Assembly (NCBI GenBank): GCA_963971575.1
Contig: OZ020618.1
Location: forward strand, 50,668,509-50,732,508
DNA: 64,000 nt
Direction of reading: 5' to 3'
Origin: Liopterus haemorrhoidalis
Taxonomy: Eukaryota > Arthropoda > Insecta > Coleoptera > Dytiscidae
The notes beneath the pieces are model-generated. The model saw nothing but the letters and a program-made list of their open reading frames with translations. It was not told the DNA's origin and ran no database searches. Numbering within the stretch: position 1 is the first letter of the stretch; the number at the start of each line of letters is the position of its first letter. A program made the translations under genes and the position numbers. This document shows, piece after piece, positions 21,840-31,789 of this stretch.

Positions 21840-22681
21840 GGTCGTCAAGGATGAAATTTGTAGAATAAAAGGCAAAGTTGGATGATAACTTACAAATATA
21901 AGGAATTATTTTATTCATCAAAGTATGCACCCATATTGTCTATACACTTTTGCCATTTAAGCGGCAGGTTGTTCAGGCCGGTGGTATAAAACCCTGGCGG
22001 ACGAGGGTTAACGAATTCCTGGAAGGCCAGTTTTACAGCATTGTCGGAATTAAACTATTTTCCTATTAAAAAGTTGTCCAAATTTCGGAAGAAGTGGTCG
22101 TCAGTGGGGTTTAGCTCTGGTGAGTATTGAGGATGATGAAGAAGTTCCAACTCCAATTCCTGTAGTTTTGCCACAGTCATTTGTGCAGTGTGTGGTCTAG
22201 CGTTATCATGCAATAAGATGTCGATCTGTTGACCAATCTAGCCTGTTTTTCTTTAAGTTTTTGCATAATTTCGTCCAGTTGGTTGCAGTATATTTCTGCT
22301 GTAATCGATGAGCCAGATTTTGTTTTGTTTTTGTTTTTAAGTTACCTGTACGAAATTTGGCGAACCAATTTGATATTGTCTGTTACGTAGTAACACTAGA
22401 GCCAAATACACTATTAACGTTTCGCGCGGTCTGCGATGCGTTAGTTCCACGTAAGAACTCATATTTCATAATAGTGCGAATTTCCGACCGTTCCATTTTC
22501 AACAAAATTTTTTTTTAAAGTTTTTGATATTTTTTAGAGCATACAATGACACAATATACAAGCGAGATGAGTAATTTCCAAAAAAAAAAAAAAACAGAAC
22601 GGTAAATTATTTAGCCAATGTCAAATATTAAGCTGTTAAAGTTGGAAATATTATTAACTACAAATTTCATCCTTGACGACC
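21840..22681 (-). pseudogene. Mariner family M1, internally deleted, both ends present
   Basis: The two ends are perfect 24-bp inverted repeats starting GGTCGTCAAGGATGAAATTT (21840-21863 and the complement of 22658-22681). TA precedes the left end; the right flank is TG, perhaps a mutated TA. On the minus strand the N-terminal start (ATG near 22499) reads MERSEIRTIMKYEFLRG. It continues into the second HTH (WFAKFRTGNLKNKNKTKSG), then joins directly to AEIYCNQLDE and the HDNARPHTAQ region. About 300 bases with the first catalytic aspartate are missing. The 31790-32528 copy has the same junction. Confidence 0.9.
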
Positions 22682-22684
22682 TGA

Positions 22685-23375
22685 TATTTACTAATCCACG
22701 TAATTTTTCAACGTAAGAAAACAAAATATTCCTTGTAGAATTTTTCAGTCATTTCTAGAAAATGTAACATTTTTATTTTGTGAAGTAACTCCATACCAGC
22801 ACTTCACAAGTAATGTAAAGTTCATTTTAATACCCCTAAAAAATAATAACAGTGCGGCAGTAAAACATGTAGCTGTAAAACATTGGTATTGTAACAGGGA
22901 GTTGAAGTACGGGGTATGGAGAATATCTCATATGGATGTGTGTTCAGATAGTAACATGGAATGGGGCATTACTCACTGCAAATATACCACTACATACGAA
23001 ACATTTAGAGTTTCATCACAATTTGCACTTGAATTGGCATTATTATTCACGATTCGAACCACGTGACAATACTAAGCCAAGCCACTTACACTATTATATT
23101 TGAAATTTAAACTACACTCGTGTTACTTTAGTATTTATTACTGGTACAACGGATATACTCACTAATCAACAGAAATTAACACATTGCAACTGTTAATATT
23201 CATCTTCATCCAACTTACCCTATTCCTATAGAAAATCCTGCAATCCATAGTACAAATCCACAGAACGAAAACTACCATCTTCATGGTATGTGTACTTTTG
23301 TCAGTACTTTTGTACGGCTGATAGTTGGTTCAGAAGCTATCAAGAGAAAAGTGCGAGTGTTTGTAAATCCATATC
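22685..23375. other. No recognisable gene
   Basis: No paired ends, no conserved peptide and no tandem structure noted. Confidence 0.45.
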
Positions 23376-23378
23376 TTC

Positions 23379-23770
23379 GAAGGATCCTTCGCATTTATTG
23401 ACCACGTAGAATAACAAACGCAGAATTGGAGGAACTTGCCAAATAGACATAAACTTACAGTTAAAAAGAAGAAAGTATGATTGGTTAGGGCACACTCTTC
23501 GAAGAGCTACTGGCGATATATGCCACTATGCACCAGCATACAACCCACAGGTCAATAGGAGGAGAGGACGACCTAAGATAGCCGTCGCTCAGCACTGTCA
23601 GAGATAATTTCATGGAGCTCTCGAAATCAAGACAAAAGACAACAATAGAATCACTGTTGAAGCCAGTGGAAGATAGACGAGTTGGAAACATTTTATTGAC
23701 AGCCTATGTTACTTTTGGAGTCAAAAATCACCCGATGACGGGCAAGGCTTGATGATGATGATGATGAGCT
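23379..23770 (+). pseudogene. RTE-like LINE 3' end with (GAT)n tail
   Basis: Plus-strand translation in mixed frames gives RITNAELEELAK, then MIGLGHTLRRATGDICHYAP and NPQVNRRRGRPKIAV, followed by a degenerate WKHFIDSLCYFW. This is the C-terminal tail of a non-LTR ORF2. It ends at ATGATGATGATGATGA (about 23753-23768), the kind of short tandem tail that RTE elements carry in place of poly(A). Only the last ~390 bases are present. Confidence 0.75.
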
Positions 23771-23871
23771 ATTAATATTATCCATGTATTATTATATTAG
23801 AGACCCATGGGCCATCAGCGGCCCAGTAAATAATTTCATAGGACCGCGATGTGTCCAGGAAATAAACAAAA

Positions 23872-23875
<4 letters not shown>

Positions 23876-23922
<47 letters not shown>
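23876..23922. repeat. (TA)n microsatellite
   Basis: About 23 TA units. The minus-strand peptide of alternating I and Y is only its translation. Confidence 0.95.
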
Positions 23923-23924
<2 letters not shown>

Positions 23925-23925
<1 letters not shown>

Positions 23926-24350
23926 AAACAAATATATAATTTATTATTCTGTAAGTGAAAATATTTTTTTATTGAAATTTCATGTATACTATGTAATTGC
24001 ATTTTTGTATGTAAAAGTAAAATAATGAAATACTACGATTCTCCCTCAACAGAAACACAAATGTCCATGATATTTTGAAAGGTCTAAGCTATACATAACA
24101 GAAAGAAATTTTGAAATTTTGGTCAAAAATTTTTAGTGCCCACCCATAGGGGCTTACGGGAACCCTCGAATGAAGCATTAAACATTTTTTTTTTTTTTTT
24201 GTTCGATTTGACCGTTTCACATTACTAAATAAGCACATCCATTATCTTAAAATATGGAAGCGAACAAAGAGCCATTTGCCTTACCATTTTGAAAAATTTT
24301 CAATTTTTAAAGGTGTTTTCAAGAAAACAATGTTTTTTACCTTCTGATCC
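23925..24350. other. No recognisable gene
   Basis: Non-coding AT-rich DNA with a poly(T) run at about 24187-24200, up to the target duplication of the hAT element. Confidence 0.45.
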
Positions 24351-24649
24351 CCCCAAATCAGGGCCGGCCCGAGAAAAAGCGGGGCCCGGTGCAAGATGCT
24401 CATGCGGGGCTTTATACTTCTAAAAAAAAACTGAAATCATGACGCGACCCAGATGCCCATAGAACGTTTTAGACCGTACGCAAAAGTGCCTTATTGAGAT
24501 GCGGATATAATTTCAAACTGTTTAATCGGTATGAAGAAATCAGTTTAATTAAATCGACTAGGATGGACTGGAGCCAATGAAATAAACCATGTACAAAGAG
24601 ATTTTCGTATTGTACTAGTAGGTAGTAGAATTGAGGTAGACCAAAGCTT

Positions 24650-24799
24650 AGGTGGGTTGATTGTGTAACACAGGATGCTCCGTCTATCGATGCACACAAC
24701 AGGAGGACAATAACACAAAATCGGAAGGAATGGCGGAAGACGATTGAGACGGCTATGACCTTCAAGGGCCTTGAAGGCCGTACCAGTAATGATGACTAA
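24650..24799 (+). pseudogene. LINE ORF2 C-terminal tail inside the hAT
   Basis: Fifty codons ending at a stop read RWVDCVTQDAPSIDAHNRRT, then TQNRKEWRKTIETAMTFKGL and EGRTSNDD. The pattern of RW(V/I)D...NR..WR is the common end of RTE/I-type ORF2 proteins. No catalytic part is present. It must have entered the hAT after or with its mobilisation. Confidence 0.6.
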
Positions 24800-25012
24800 T
24801 TCCTTCTGGCATGTTTTATTGCAAAATTGCTAATTATCTCGTCATAATTTAGTTTTCTTGCTAACTCGGACTGACTGACAAAATTGCCAATGAATAGAAT
24901 CGCTCCTGACTTATACAAAATCGTAAATAATTTTTTATTATTTTCAGTTTTGAAAACCATCTCTCTGTCGATGAAGCTATTACTAGAATTGTCAGTACTA
25001 CTTTCAAAACAG

Positions 25013-25222
25013 TTACAAAATCAATTCAGATAAACTGTTCTTGTAAATAATTTCTAAAATTTCTAAAATTGTATTTCTAGGCGACAATACCCGACGACAC
25101 ATTTTAATTTCATAAAAAAGGTCGATACAATCAATGTCGTCTTTTAAAAACAAATGTAAATCTATGCAACATTTTAGCAGATCGTCTTCAGTCATCTTTT
25201 GTATATTGTCTGAATTGTACAA
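25013..25222 (-). pseudogene. hAT transposase fragment
   Basis: The minus-strand frame reads IQKMTEDDLLKCCIDLHLF, then DIDCIDLFYEIKMCRRVL and EILEIIYKNSLSEL. This resembles the segment just before the C-terminal dimerisation domain of hAT transposases (the zinc-finger MYM-like group). The dimerisation domain itself should follow towards lower coordinates but is not recognisable. Degenerate coding may continue to about 24830. It supports the hAT call from the terminal repeats. Confidence 0.65.
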
Positions 25223-25263
25223 AAAGCCAAATAAATTTTCGTGGTGGTGATAAATTTCGAATC

Positions 25264-25315
25264 TTTTTAGGGTTTTGTAGGTATGACCAAAAAACCCTTA
25301 TACCGTCATTTTGTC

Positions 25316-25353
<38 letters not shown>

Positions 25354-26210
25354 TCGGTTAAAATTGTAGCCAAACGGCTAAACCTAGAGAGTTGAAATTT
25401 GGCATGCTTATACATCTCTTTGACCCGCACATAGGAAAAATACTAAAACATCTAAAAAACATACCCCCCTAAAAATATAAACAAATATGTGCTCATCGAA
25501 AACAAAAATATTTTTTTTAATTCTGAGTAGGGTATCAAATGAAAGCCCTTAGTACGTGGATTAACGATCAAATTTTTATTTTTGCAAAATAAATTATTTT
25601 GATGCGATTTTTGCCAAAATTGTGCAAAAAAATTTTTGTCCCACACCCTGTAGCCCAGATGGTTTAAACTAAAAATCTAAAAAAATTACAAGTAATGTAT
25701 ATTGGTGTGAACCGAAATAGTACAACAGGAATTTTTGATCAGATTATGTTTTCGGAAAATAACGCATTTTTTGTGGTTTTTGGTTCACAAAGTACAAAAG
25801 TTATACCAATGTAAGACACTCATATACAAAGCGTCCGATGGCGCAACGGGTTAGAGCGCTGGTGTCGGAAGCTAAAATTCTCTGGAAAACGAAGGGTTTC
25901 GAGTTCGAGTACGGACGGAGTGAGTTTTATTTTTTCTGTTTTTTTTTTGCATTTTTATTATGTTGTTAAATTATTTTGTCAAAATTCTAGTTATATTTTG
26001 ACAAATGTTGTATTTAATTTTTAAGAACGTAAATTTAATAACCTTATTGTATGATTAACAGACGATAAATTATTTTAAAAATATCGTTCATTTTGCCGTG
26101 ATTACTATAAAGTAAAATTTGTCCTACACACTCAGCATACCGCCTTCACTTATTATATACCTGCGAAACCCTGAAATGTGTGAATATTCACACTTCACAT
26201 CAATTTTTTT
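25264..26210 (+). mobile_element. HINE-like element H1 (complete)
   Basis: From 5' to 3': TTTTT then subterminal repeat AGGGTTTTGTAGGTAT (25269-25284); a (GTCT)n array (25316-25352); a ~480-bp non-coding body; a tRNA-like unit (25833-25915); a second body beginning GTTTTATTTTTTCTG; a 3' subterminal repeat whose complement is AGGGTTTCGCAGGTAT (26157-26172); and a perfect hairpin GTGTGAATATTCACAC (26178-26193) before a T-run. Subterminal inverted repeats, a tetranucleotide array and a 3' hairpin are hallmarks of Helentron-associated elements (HINEs, DINE-1 group). It encodes nothing and would need a Rep/helicase supplied in trans. Class is inferred from structure only. Confidence 0.7.
25833..25915 (+). 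repeat. tRNA-like unit in H1
   Basis: Box A TGGCGCAACGG lies at 25839-25849 and a box-B-like GAGTTCGAGTA at 25901-25911. The D-arm GCGC...GCGC pairs, and the ends GTCCG and CGGAC form a 5-bp acceptor-like stem. The anticodon arm is not convincing and the length (~83 nt) is long. It is not called as a functional tRNA. The surrounding body is shared with other HINE copies, but this unit is not. Confidence 0.6.
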
Positions 26211-26347
26211 AAATGATAAAATTGCATTGTCGATTATAATTAAGAACTGATTTAGTCATTCTAAAAATAAGAGAAAAAATTCGGATCGCGCGGGGCCTTG
26301 TGCGGTCGCACCGTTCGCACCGCCCTCTGGCCGGCCCTGCCCCTAAT

Positions 26348-28100
26348 CTTAATTCTGGGTGCGCGCCTGGTTTGTACAGTCAGCTGTCTTGGTTCAAAGG
26401 AAAAAAATTCAACTTTACCAGATTTGTAATAGAGAATAAAACGTGAAGTAAGTTATGTTTTGTAGCATTACAGACGATCCCTTTAAATAAATCACTGTTC
26501 TGTAGTAGTATAAAGAATTGTTTAAGATTTTTTACACATCCATTGTCTGCAAAATCATCAATTTTTGCAGTAGATTGACTTTTGATTTACTTTACCTCCA
26601 AACATAAACTTTATATATTATACTGTTAAAAAAATCGTCTGCAACTTTAAACTTTCTATAATTCATCACATGTTATATAAAATCTTGAATATTGGTTATT
26701 TGAGTAGAAATTCGCAAATGTCTGAAAAACAAAAATGTAGAAAAACAACTTCAAGTGGGTGGAAATAAAATGGAGACCAGACAATGTATAAGAATGACAC
26801 TTGAATATAGATAAATATTTGGAAGAAAAAAATTATATATTACCCTACACGGTTGACCTACTTTATAAAAAAAAACCTTTTACACTGTGGATGAATTTAC
26901 TGAAAAATAGACTATGAAAAATGTAGGAATTGTCAAATAAAACATTCGTATATTTCAGCTAAAATGACCAATTTAATAAATTGACAACGAAATTCGTTTC
27001 ATCGATCGAAAACTTCTCTTTGTCACATTATTGTTTTGGAAGATTTTTTATCTCCAAGGACATAAAATTGACATAAAATAATAATTAGTATTTTTACATC
27101 TTTTAGGCCGTAAAACATATGTCATAAAACTTGTGTTTATCAATATTGACCATAAAAAGTATGGATTAATAAAATGTGAAGAAAACATAAGGTTTCTAAG
27201 CAAAAGCAGGTTTGAACGGCTAACAAAATTATACAGAATTTAATTGGGGATTATGAATAATACCCGAAAATTATTAATAATTATAATAATCTCAAGTGTT
27301 GTAATGTATCCAGTTACAAGTATCTAGATACAGTATCTAGATACATTTTGAAATATTTATCTGCATCTGTATCTCAGTGGCGGCTCGTGACTTTTTGAGA
27401 CTCAGAGCTGCAAAATATAATACAAGGATAGGTTTAGGTGTTTAACCACGACGTTTTATCATATGACTCTGTTGAATTACTGCTTATAATTATAATTTTT
27501 GCTTTTTGCACTTTCCGAAATATTTAAATTTGGTGTGCGTCGCCCCAATTTTTTAATATCAATTTTTTCTTCTAACGTTCGTCTGTTAAATGGAATTTGC
27601 AAAAATGATTTGACAGTATTCATTTTTTAAACCTATCGTTTTATAATCTAAAATACGAAACGTATTTGTTAAGCTAGGATACTTCTATAAATTTAAAAGA
27701 AAAAGTAAGAAAATACTTATTATTAATACCTACCAATACCTACAATAGCGATTTTGTTACGACTTAAATAAATACATTCAATAATTTCATAGTATTGTGA
27801 TCACTGTTATTGTGACGCTGAAAGCATTCTAGCTCCGATCCCCACCAGTTTATCACTACTGCCTACGCACCGCTACCCCTTTACAAGCCTGCATTTGCAC
27901 TTTCCTTGACGCTAGGATGTAAGCAGCGCGACGTAGACTTATTCAAAGGAAACTTGTAAATATTTATGAAACAATAGCATTCAATGTTCAAAATAAATAT
28001 TAAAAAAGCATTTGCACACCACAATTACTATGTTAAATGTATTTTGAGTTCAAAACAAGATTTTTTTAAAATTATTTTCAAGTAATATCTGCAGCTCCGC
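26348..28100. other. No gene; an isolated hAT-like terminus
   Basis: CAGTGGCGGCTCGTGAC at 27375 looks like a hAT left end, but no matching right end with an 8-bp duplication was found. A small repeat of GTATCTAGATAC occurs at about 27320-27345. The rest, including a GC-richer patch near 27830-27930, has no coding or repeat hallmark. Confidence 0.4.
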
Positions 28101-28102
28101 AG

Positions 28103-28436
28103 CGTGAGTTCCAGCACTGCAATGAGGATTGGAAGAACCGTCTTCAGCGATTTGTGGCTTCCCAAGGAGGTAATTTTGAAGGAGACAATATTGAATTGTA
28201 ATTCTATTCGAACAGTGGCGAATTAAAATGCTTGGAGGCCCTGGGCGGTAAAATTAAAATGGGCCTTCTATTAATTTAAATAGAATGGAAGTATTTGTAT
28301 ATTGGCTTCGGTAGGCCCCCCGGCTTCGTGGGCCCCGGGCGGCCACCCAGTCCGCACACCGTTTAATTCGCCTCTGGATTCGAATAAAAAAAAATTAAAA
28401 AATCAGTCCGGTTATTTAATTTAAACACCTCGTACA
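28103..28436 (+). pseudogene. Mariner family M3, 3' end only, split by a hAT MITE
   Basis: The first part (28103-28212) encodes the transposase tail NEDWKNRLQRFVASQGGNFE and GDNIEL, matching the C-terminus of the minus copy at 17809-18716. After a 164-bp insertion (28213-28376) the 3' flank and terminal repeat CAGTCCGGTTATTTAATTTA resume, ending near TA at 28436. Everything upstream of the C-terminal domain is lost. Confidence 0.85.
28213..28376. mobile_element. hAT MITE, 164 bp, inside the mariner
   Basis: The ends are CAGTGGCGAATTAAA and, in complement, CAGAGGCGAATTAAA. The octamers TATTCGAA (28205-28212) and GATTCGAA (28377-28384) form an 8-bp duplication with one mismatch. The interior has GC-rich arms (CTGGGCGG, CCCCGGGCGG). 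The related mariner at 17.9 kb has a single TATTCGAA, showing the empty site. Confidence 0.9.
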
Positions 28437-28439
28437 TGT

Positions 28440-29448
28440 AAAATTAACATCTTAAGATCTTTTTAAAAGTTCCAGAATAGGCTCTTTACGTGGACATACA
28501 TTTTCAAATGTGGGTCTTACAGAAATTTTGAAAAGTGAGTCACGTCTGTGTACAAAAAATCAAAAATATTTTATATAATTGACAGAGGAGTCCGTGTATT
28601 CTCGGTGAAACATATTTAAAATAATATTAATAAATAAAACACTCGGTAAGTTTCACATATATCAGTTTAATATACTCTATACGTATTTCGGCAGTGACGC
28701 CATCAACAGGAGTTGCAATTACAAACTAAACTTATTTTTTAACAGATACATTCAGTGGGAACAAATATTATGGTAGGGAATGCAAGTGTAAACCATATTA
28801 GCAGATAAGGGAAAAAAGGGAAAAAAGTTATTTACCGATTTATTAGGGGTGAGTTGTAAACGTCAATCTGGTCATTCATTAAGGGAATTCCAGTATTTTA
28901 GCCGGGCTAGGGTTAAGAGAAACTTAGAGCCATTTACGTGAGATTCTTAGGTATTTTTTCCATGTTAAATAATGGAGACAAAGCATCGTCTTGCTTAATG
29001 TCTTTGTAGAATATTCAGTGTTGATCAATTTATTAGAGTTTTAATACTTTCAGTGGTAGCTGTCTAGACTTTATACACCCCTTGTAAGGAAAAATGCGGC
29101 AGCTAATCTGTTTTTTATGTTGTTGCTCCCAGGACGACTGTATATTTCGCTGTTGAATGATAGCGTAGTTTTATATTCGTTAGGTTCCCAAAGTCTTGAG
29201 TCATTAAGACGGCGAGTGTACGGAAATGAAAGCAGCCAAGTGCTTGTTCGTTGCCGGTCGCCGTCCGACAGACGGGCAACCCCATCTATCTACTATTTTT
29301 ACTGTTTTCTACAAAAAAATAAACTAACTCCAAAACTAATTCATATCCTAGATATTACTTCCAGCTCTACAATTAGTTTCTAGAAAAGAAATTTCAACTA
29401 AAAAGCAAGATGCTAGTAAGAACATTTCAAAGCCCGAAGCAATAATTG
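28440..29448. other. No recognisable gene
   Basis: The frame at 29117-29383 has no recognisable family. I find no paired termini. Confidence 0.4.
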
Positions 29449-29450
29449 TT

Positions 29451-29560
29451 TTTAGGGTTTTGTAGGTATATGCTGTTCACTTTTGTAAGAACAAACTAAA
29501 TCTGGTTATTTTGGTTACTTTTATAGTGTATTACTGACTTTAAATATCAACTAAAAATAA
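29451..29560 (+). repeat. HINE 5' stub joined to a MITE fragment
   Basis: TTTTTAGGGTTTTGTAGGTAT repeats the HINE 5' end for about 20 bases. It is followed at once by CTGTTCACTTTTGTAAGA and about 60 bases matching the left end of the MITE at 635-973. Both are truncated, so this is a deletion or recombination junction. Confidence 0.65.
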
Positions 29561-29621
29561 TCCTTACGCTGTAAAACCGACTTTAGGTTTCTAGGTTGTA
29601 ATCATTATAGTTAAGATATCA

Positions 29622-29673
29622 TTTTTAGGGTTTTGTAGGTATGACCAAAAAACCCTTATACCGTCATTTTGTC

Positions 29674-29743
<70 letters not shown>

Positions 29744-30245
29744 TCGGTAAAAATTGTAGCCAAACGGCTAAACCTAGAGAGTTGAAATTTGGCATGCTTA
29801 TACAACTCTCTGACCCGCACATAGGAAAAATACTAAAACATCTAAAAAACATACCCCCCTAAAAATATAAACAAATATGTGCTCATCGAAAACAAAAATA
29901 TTTTTTTTTAAATTTTGAGTAGGGTATCAAATGAAAGCCCTTAGTACGTGGATTAACGATCAAATTTTTATTTTTGCAAAATAAATTATTTTGATGCGAT
30001 TTTTGCCAAAATTGGGCAAAAAAAAAATTGTCTCACACCCTGTAGCCCAGATGGTTTAAACTAAAAATCTAAAAAAATTCTAAGTAATGTATATTGGTGT
30101 GAACCGAAATAGTAAAACAGGAATTTTTGATCAGATTATGTTTTCAGAAAATAACGCATTTTTTGTGGTTTTTGGTTCACAAAGTACAAAAGTTATACCA
30201 ATGTAAGACACTCACATGCAAGGCGTGCAATAGCGCAACGGGTAT
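29622..30245 (+). mobile_element. HINE-like element H2, 3'-truncated
   Basis: The 5' subterminal repeat is at 29627-29642. A long (GTCT)n array (29671-29742) follows. The body is nearly identical to H1 up to CAATGTAAGACACTCACATG. It runs into the start of the tRNA-like slot (GCAATAGCGCAACGGG, a box A remnant matching H1) and breaks off at about 30245. The VCLSVCLSV peptide is translated microsatellite. Confidence 0.85.
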
Positions 30246-30248
30246 ATT

Positions 30249-30545
30249 TGTCATACTTGTACAACTTTTTGAATCACATGTAGGAAAACTACAAAGAGTT
30301 CAAAAAAATACAGTTCGGGATAAATATAAACAAATATGTATTTAATGGAAAAATAAATATATTTTTTTAAATATTGAGCGGGGTATCAAATGAAACCTCA
30401 TAATGCGTGGATGTACTTGATACTTGTTGCATATATAGCTAAAAATTTATAGCATTTGTCTCTGTGTTGAGTATTTACATACCAAATTTAATGTACAAAA
30501 AATTAGCATTAGTCATCCCATCTTTTGTTCTTTAATCCTTACAGT
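30249..30545 (+). mobile_element. HINE-like fragment H3 (second subfamily)
   Basis: It begins mid-element at CATACTTGTACAACTTTTTG and follows the H4 version (GGGATAAATATAAACAAAT, then GGGGTATCAAATGAAACCTC) rather than H1. The 5' end, array and 3' end are missing. A weak box-A-like TGGTCAATCGGTAGAG lies nearby at 30587-30602. Confidence 0.7.
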
Positions 30546-30547
30546 GT

Positions 30548-31020
30548 GGGCTTTACACAATGGAAGATTAACAATGAGCGGTCGTATGGTCAATCGGTAG
30601 AGAATCAAGTTAAGTGAACTAATTACATGAGTCATGTACGATGTCTTTTTGTCGCGGAAATGACTCTTCAACTCCTCGCGCTGAATTTACGCTCTGTCGA
30701 TCAACTAATCGGAAAAAACAACTACTTCAAATAAACCTAGACCGCAATAGATTCAATTACCTTTTACCTTTTGCAATAGTTTTAAGAGTAGATACATAAA
30801 ACATTTGGAAATTTTCTAATAGTTTTAGTTCTTTTTGATGAATCAAAAAATAAATTTTGGGAGAATAAATACTGCTCGGAGAACCAAGAATATTGGCCCT
30901 AAAAACTACAACTTAGTGTAAAGCAACACAAGAAGAAAGGCCAACGAAATATCAACTTCTCTTCAAGACGTAATATTAAATAATAGAAATATTTGTGCAT
31001 TTGTAAAAAACTAAAAATTG
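30548..31020. other. No recognisable gene
   Basis: Contains a possible isolated box A (30587-30602) without a box B at a suitable distance. Otherwise no signal. Confidence 0.4.
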
Positions 31021-31021
31021 T

Positions 31022-31786
31022 TTTTAGGGTTTTGTAGGTATGACCACCAAAAAACCCTTATAACGTCACTCATGTGTCTGTCTGTCTGTCTGTACGGTAG
31101 AAATTATATCCAAACTGCTGAACATTTGGCATACTTGTACAACTTTTTGACCCAGATATAGGAAAACTACGGAGAGTTAAAAAAGAATAATACGCCGCGG
31201 GATAAATATAAATAAATATGCATTTAATGGAAAAATAAATATTTTTTAAATTTTGAATGGGGTATCAAATGAAATCTCTTAATGCGTGGATGCACAAACA
31301 AAAATCTTTTTTTATGTTAATATAATGGCACCCTATCTCCCAGAGGGGTTGAACTAAAAATCTGAAAAAATCTCAATAATGCACATTGATGAGAACCGGA
31401 ACGTTCAACAGGAAATTTTGATCAAATTGGTTTTTCGCAAAATATTGTTTTTTTGTGCCGTCGAAAAAAAAATTTTTTTTTAAATTATTGTTTGGTATCA
31501 CACAAAACAAATATGTATTTAATTAAAAAATGAATAGTTTTTTAATGGGTGGATCAAGAAATTTTTATTTTTGAAAAATCATTTTTTTTATTTGATTTTT
31601 GCCAAAATTGTATCCAAAAATGTGTCCCCCACCCTATCTCCCAAAGGGATTGATCTAAAAATCTTAAAAAATCTCCGATGAACATTGATGGGAACTAAAA
31701 TAGTTTTGAACAACAGGAATTTTTGATCAGATAATTTTTTCGAAAAAAGTCGACGTTTTTATGTCGTTGGAACAGTTCTTTTTTTT
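31022..31786 (+). mobile_element. HINE-like element H4 (second subfamily)
   Basis: The 5' end TTTTTAGGGTTTTGTAGGTA is followed by a short (GTCT)n array (31075-31094). The body diverges from H1 but keeps its order: GAACATTTGGCATACTTG, then GGGGTATCAAATGAAATCTC, then TGATCTAAAAATCTT. The last 150 bases partly repeat (two GATTTTTGCC/CCCTATCTCCC blocks). It ends where the mariner remnant at 31790 starts. Confidence 0.8.
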
Positions 31787-31789
31787 TTT

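Larger units (their letters stand above)
24359..26339. mobile_element. hAT transposon, ~2 kb, host of a nested HINE-like element
   Basis: The ends are CAGGGCCGGCCCGAG and, in complement, CAGGGCCGGCCAGAG. Flanking octamers CCCCAAAT (24351-24358) and CCCCTAAT (26340-26347) agree at 7 of 8 positions. The subterminal regions are GC-rich and similar (GCGGGGCCCGGTGC and GCGGTGCGAACGGTGCG). Inside are a LINE tail (24650-24799), a transposase remnant on the minus strand (25222-25013) and a 0.95-kb HINE-like element (25264-26210). Confidence 0.85.

Noticed and set aside
23778..24002. Frame with alternating I and Y
   Set aside because: It is translated (TA)n microsatellite.
25833..25915. Functional tRNA gene
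   Set aside because: Boxes A and B are present, but the anticodon arm and T-arm do not fold properly and the unit is embedded in a repeat; the other units have the same problem.
28085..28120. hAT right end pairing with the hAT-like end at 27375
   Set aside because: The CAGCACTG sequence is part of the mariner M3 coding end, as the copy at 17.97 kb shows, and no 8-bp duplication fits.
29660..29745. CRISPR-like array
   Set aside because: It is a simple tetranucleotide microsatellite without spacers; nothing in the window looks like a CRISPR array.
29641..29862. Open frame rich in VCLSVCLSV
   Set aside because: It is the translation of the (GTCT)n array and the HINE body; the same holds for the TDRQTDR peptides at 4950, 25188, 29664 and 36768.
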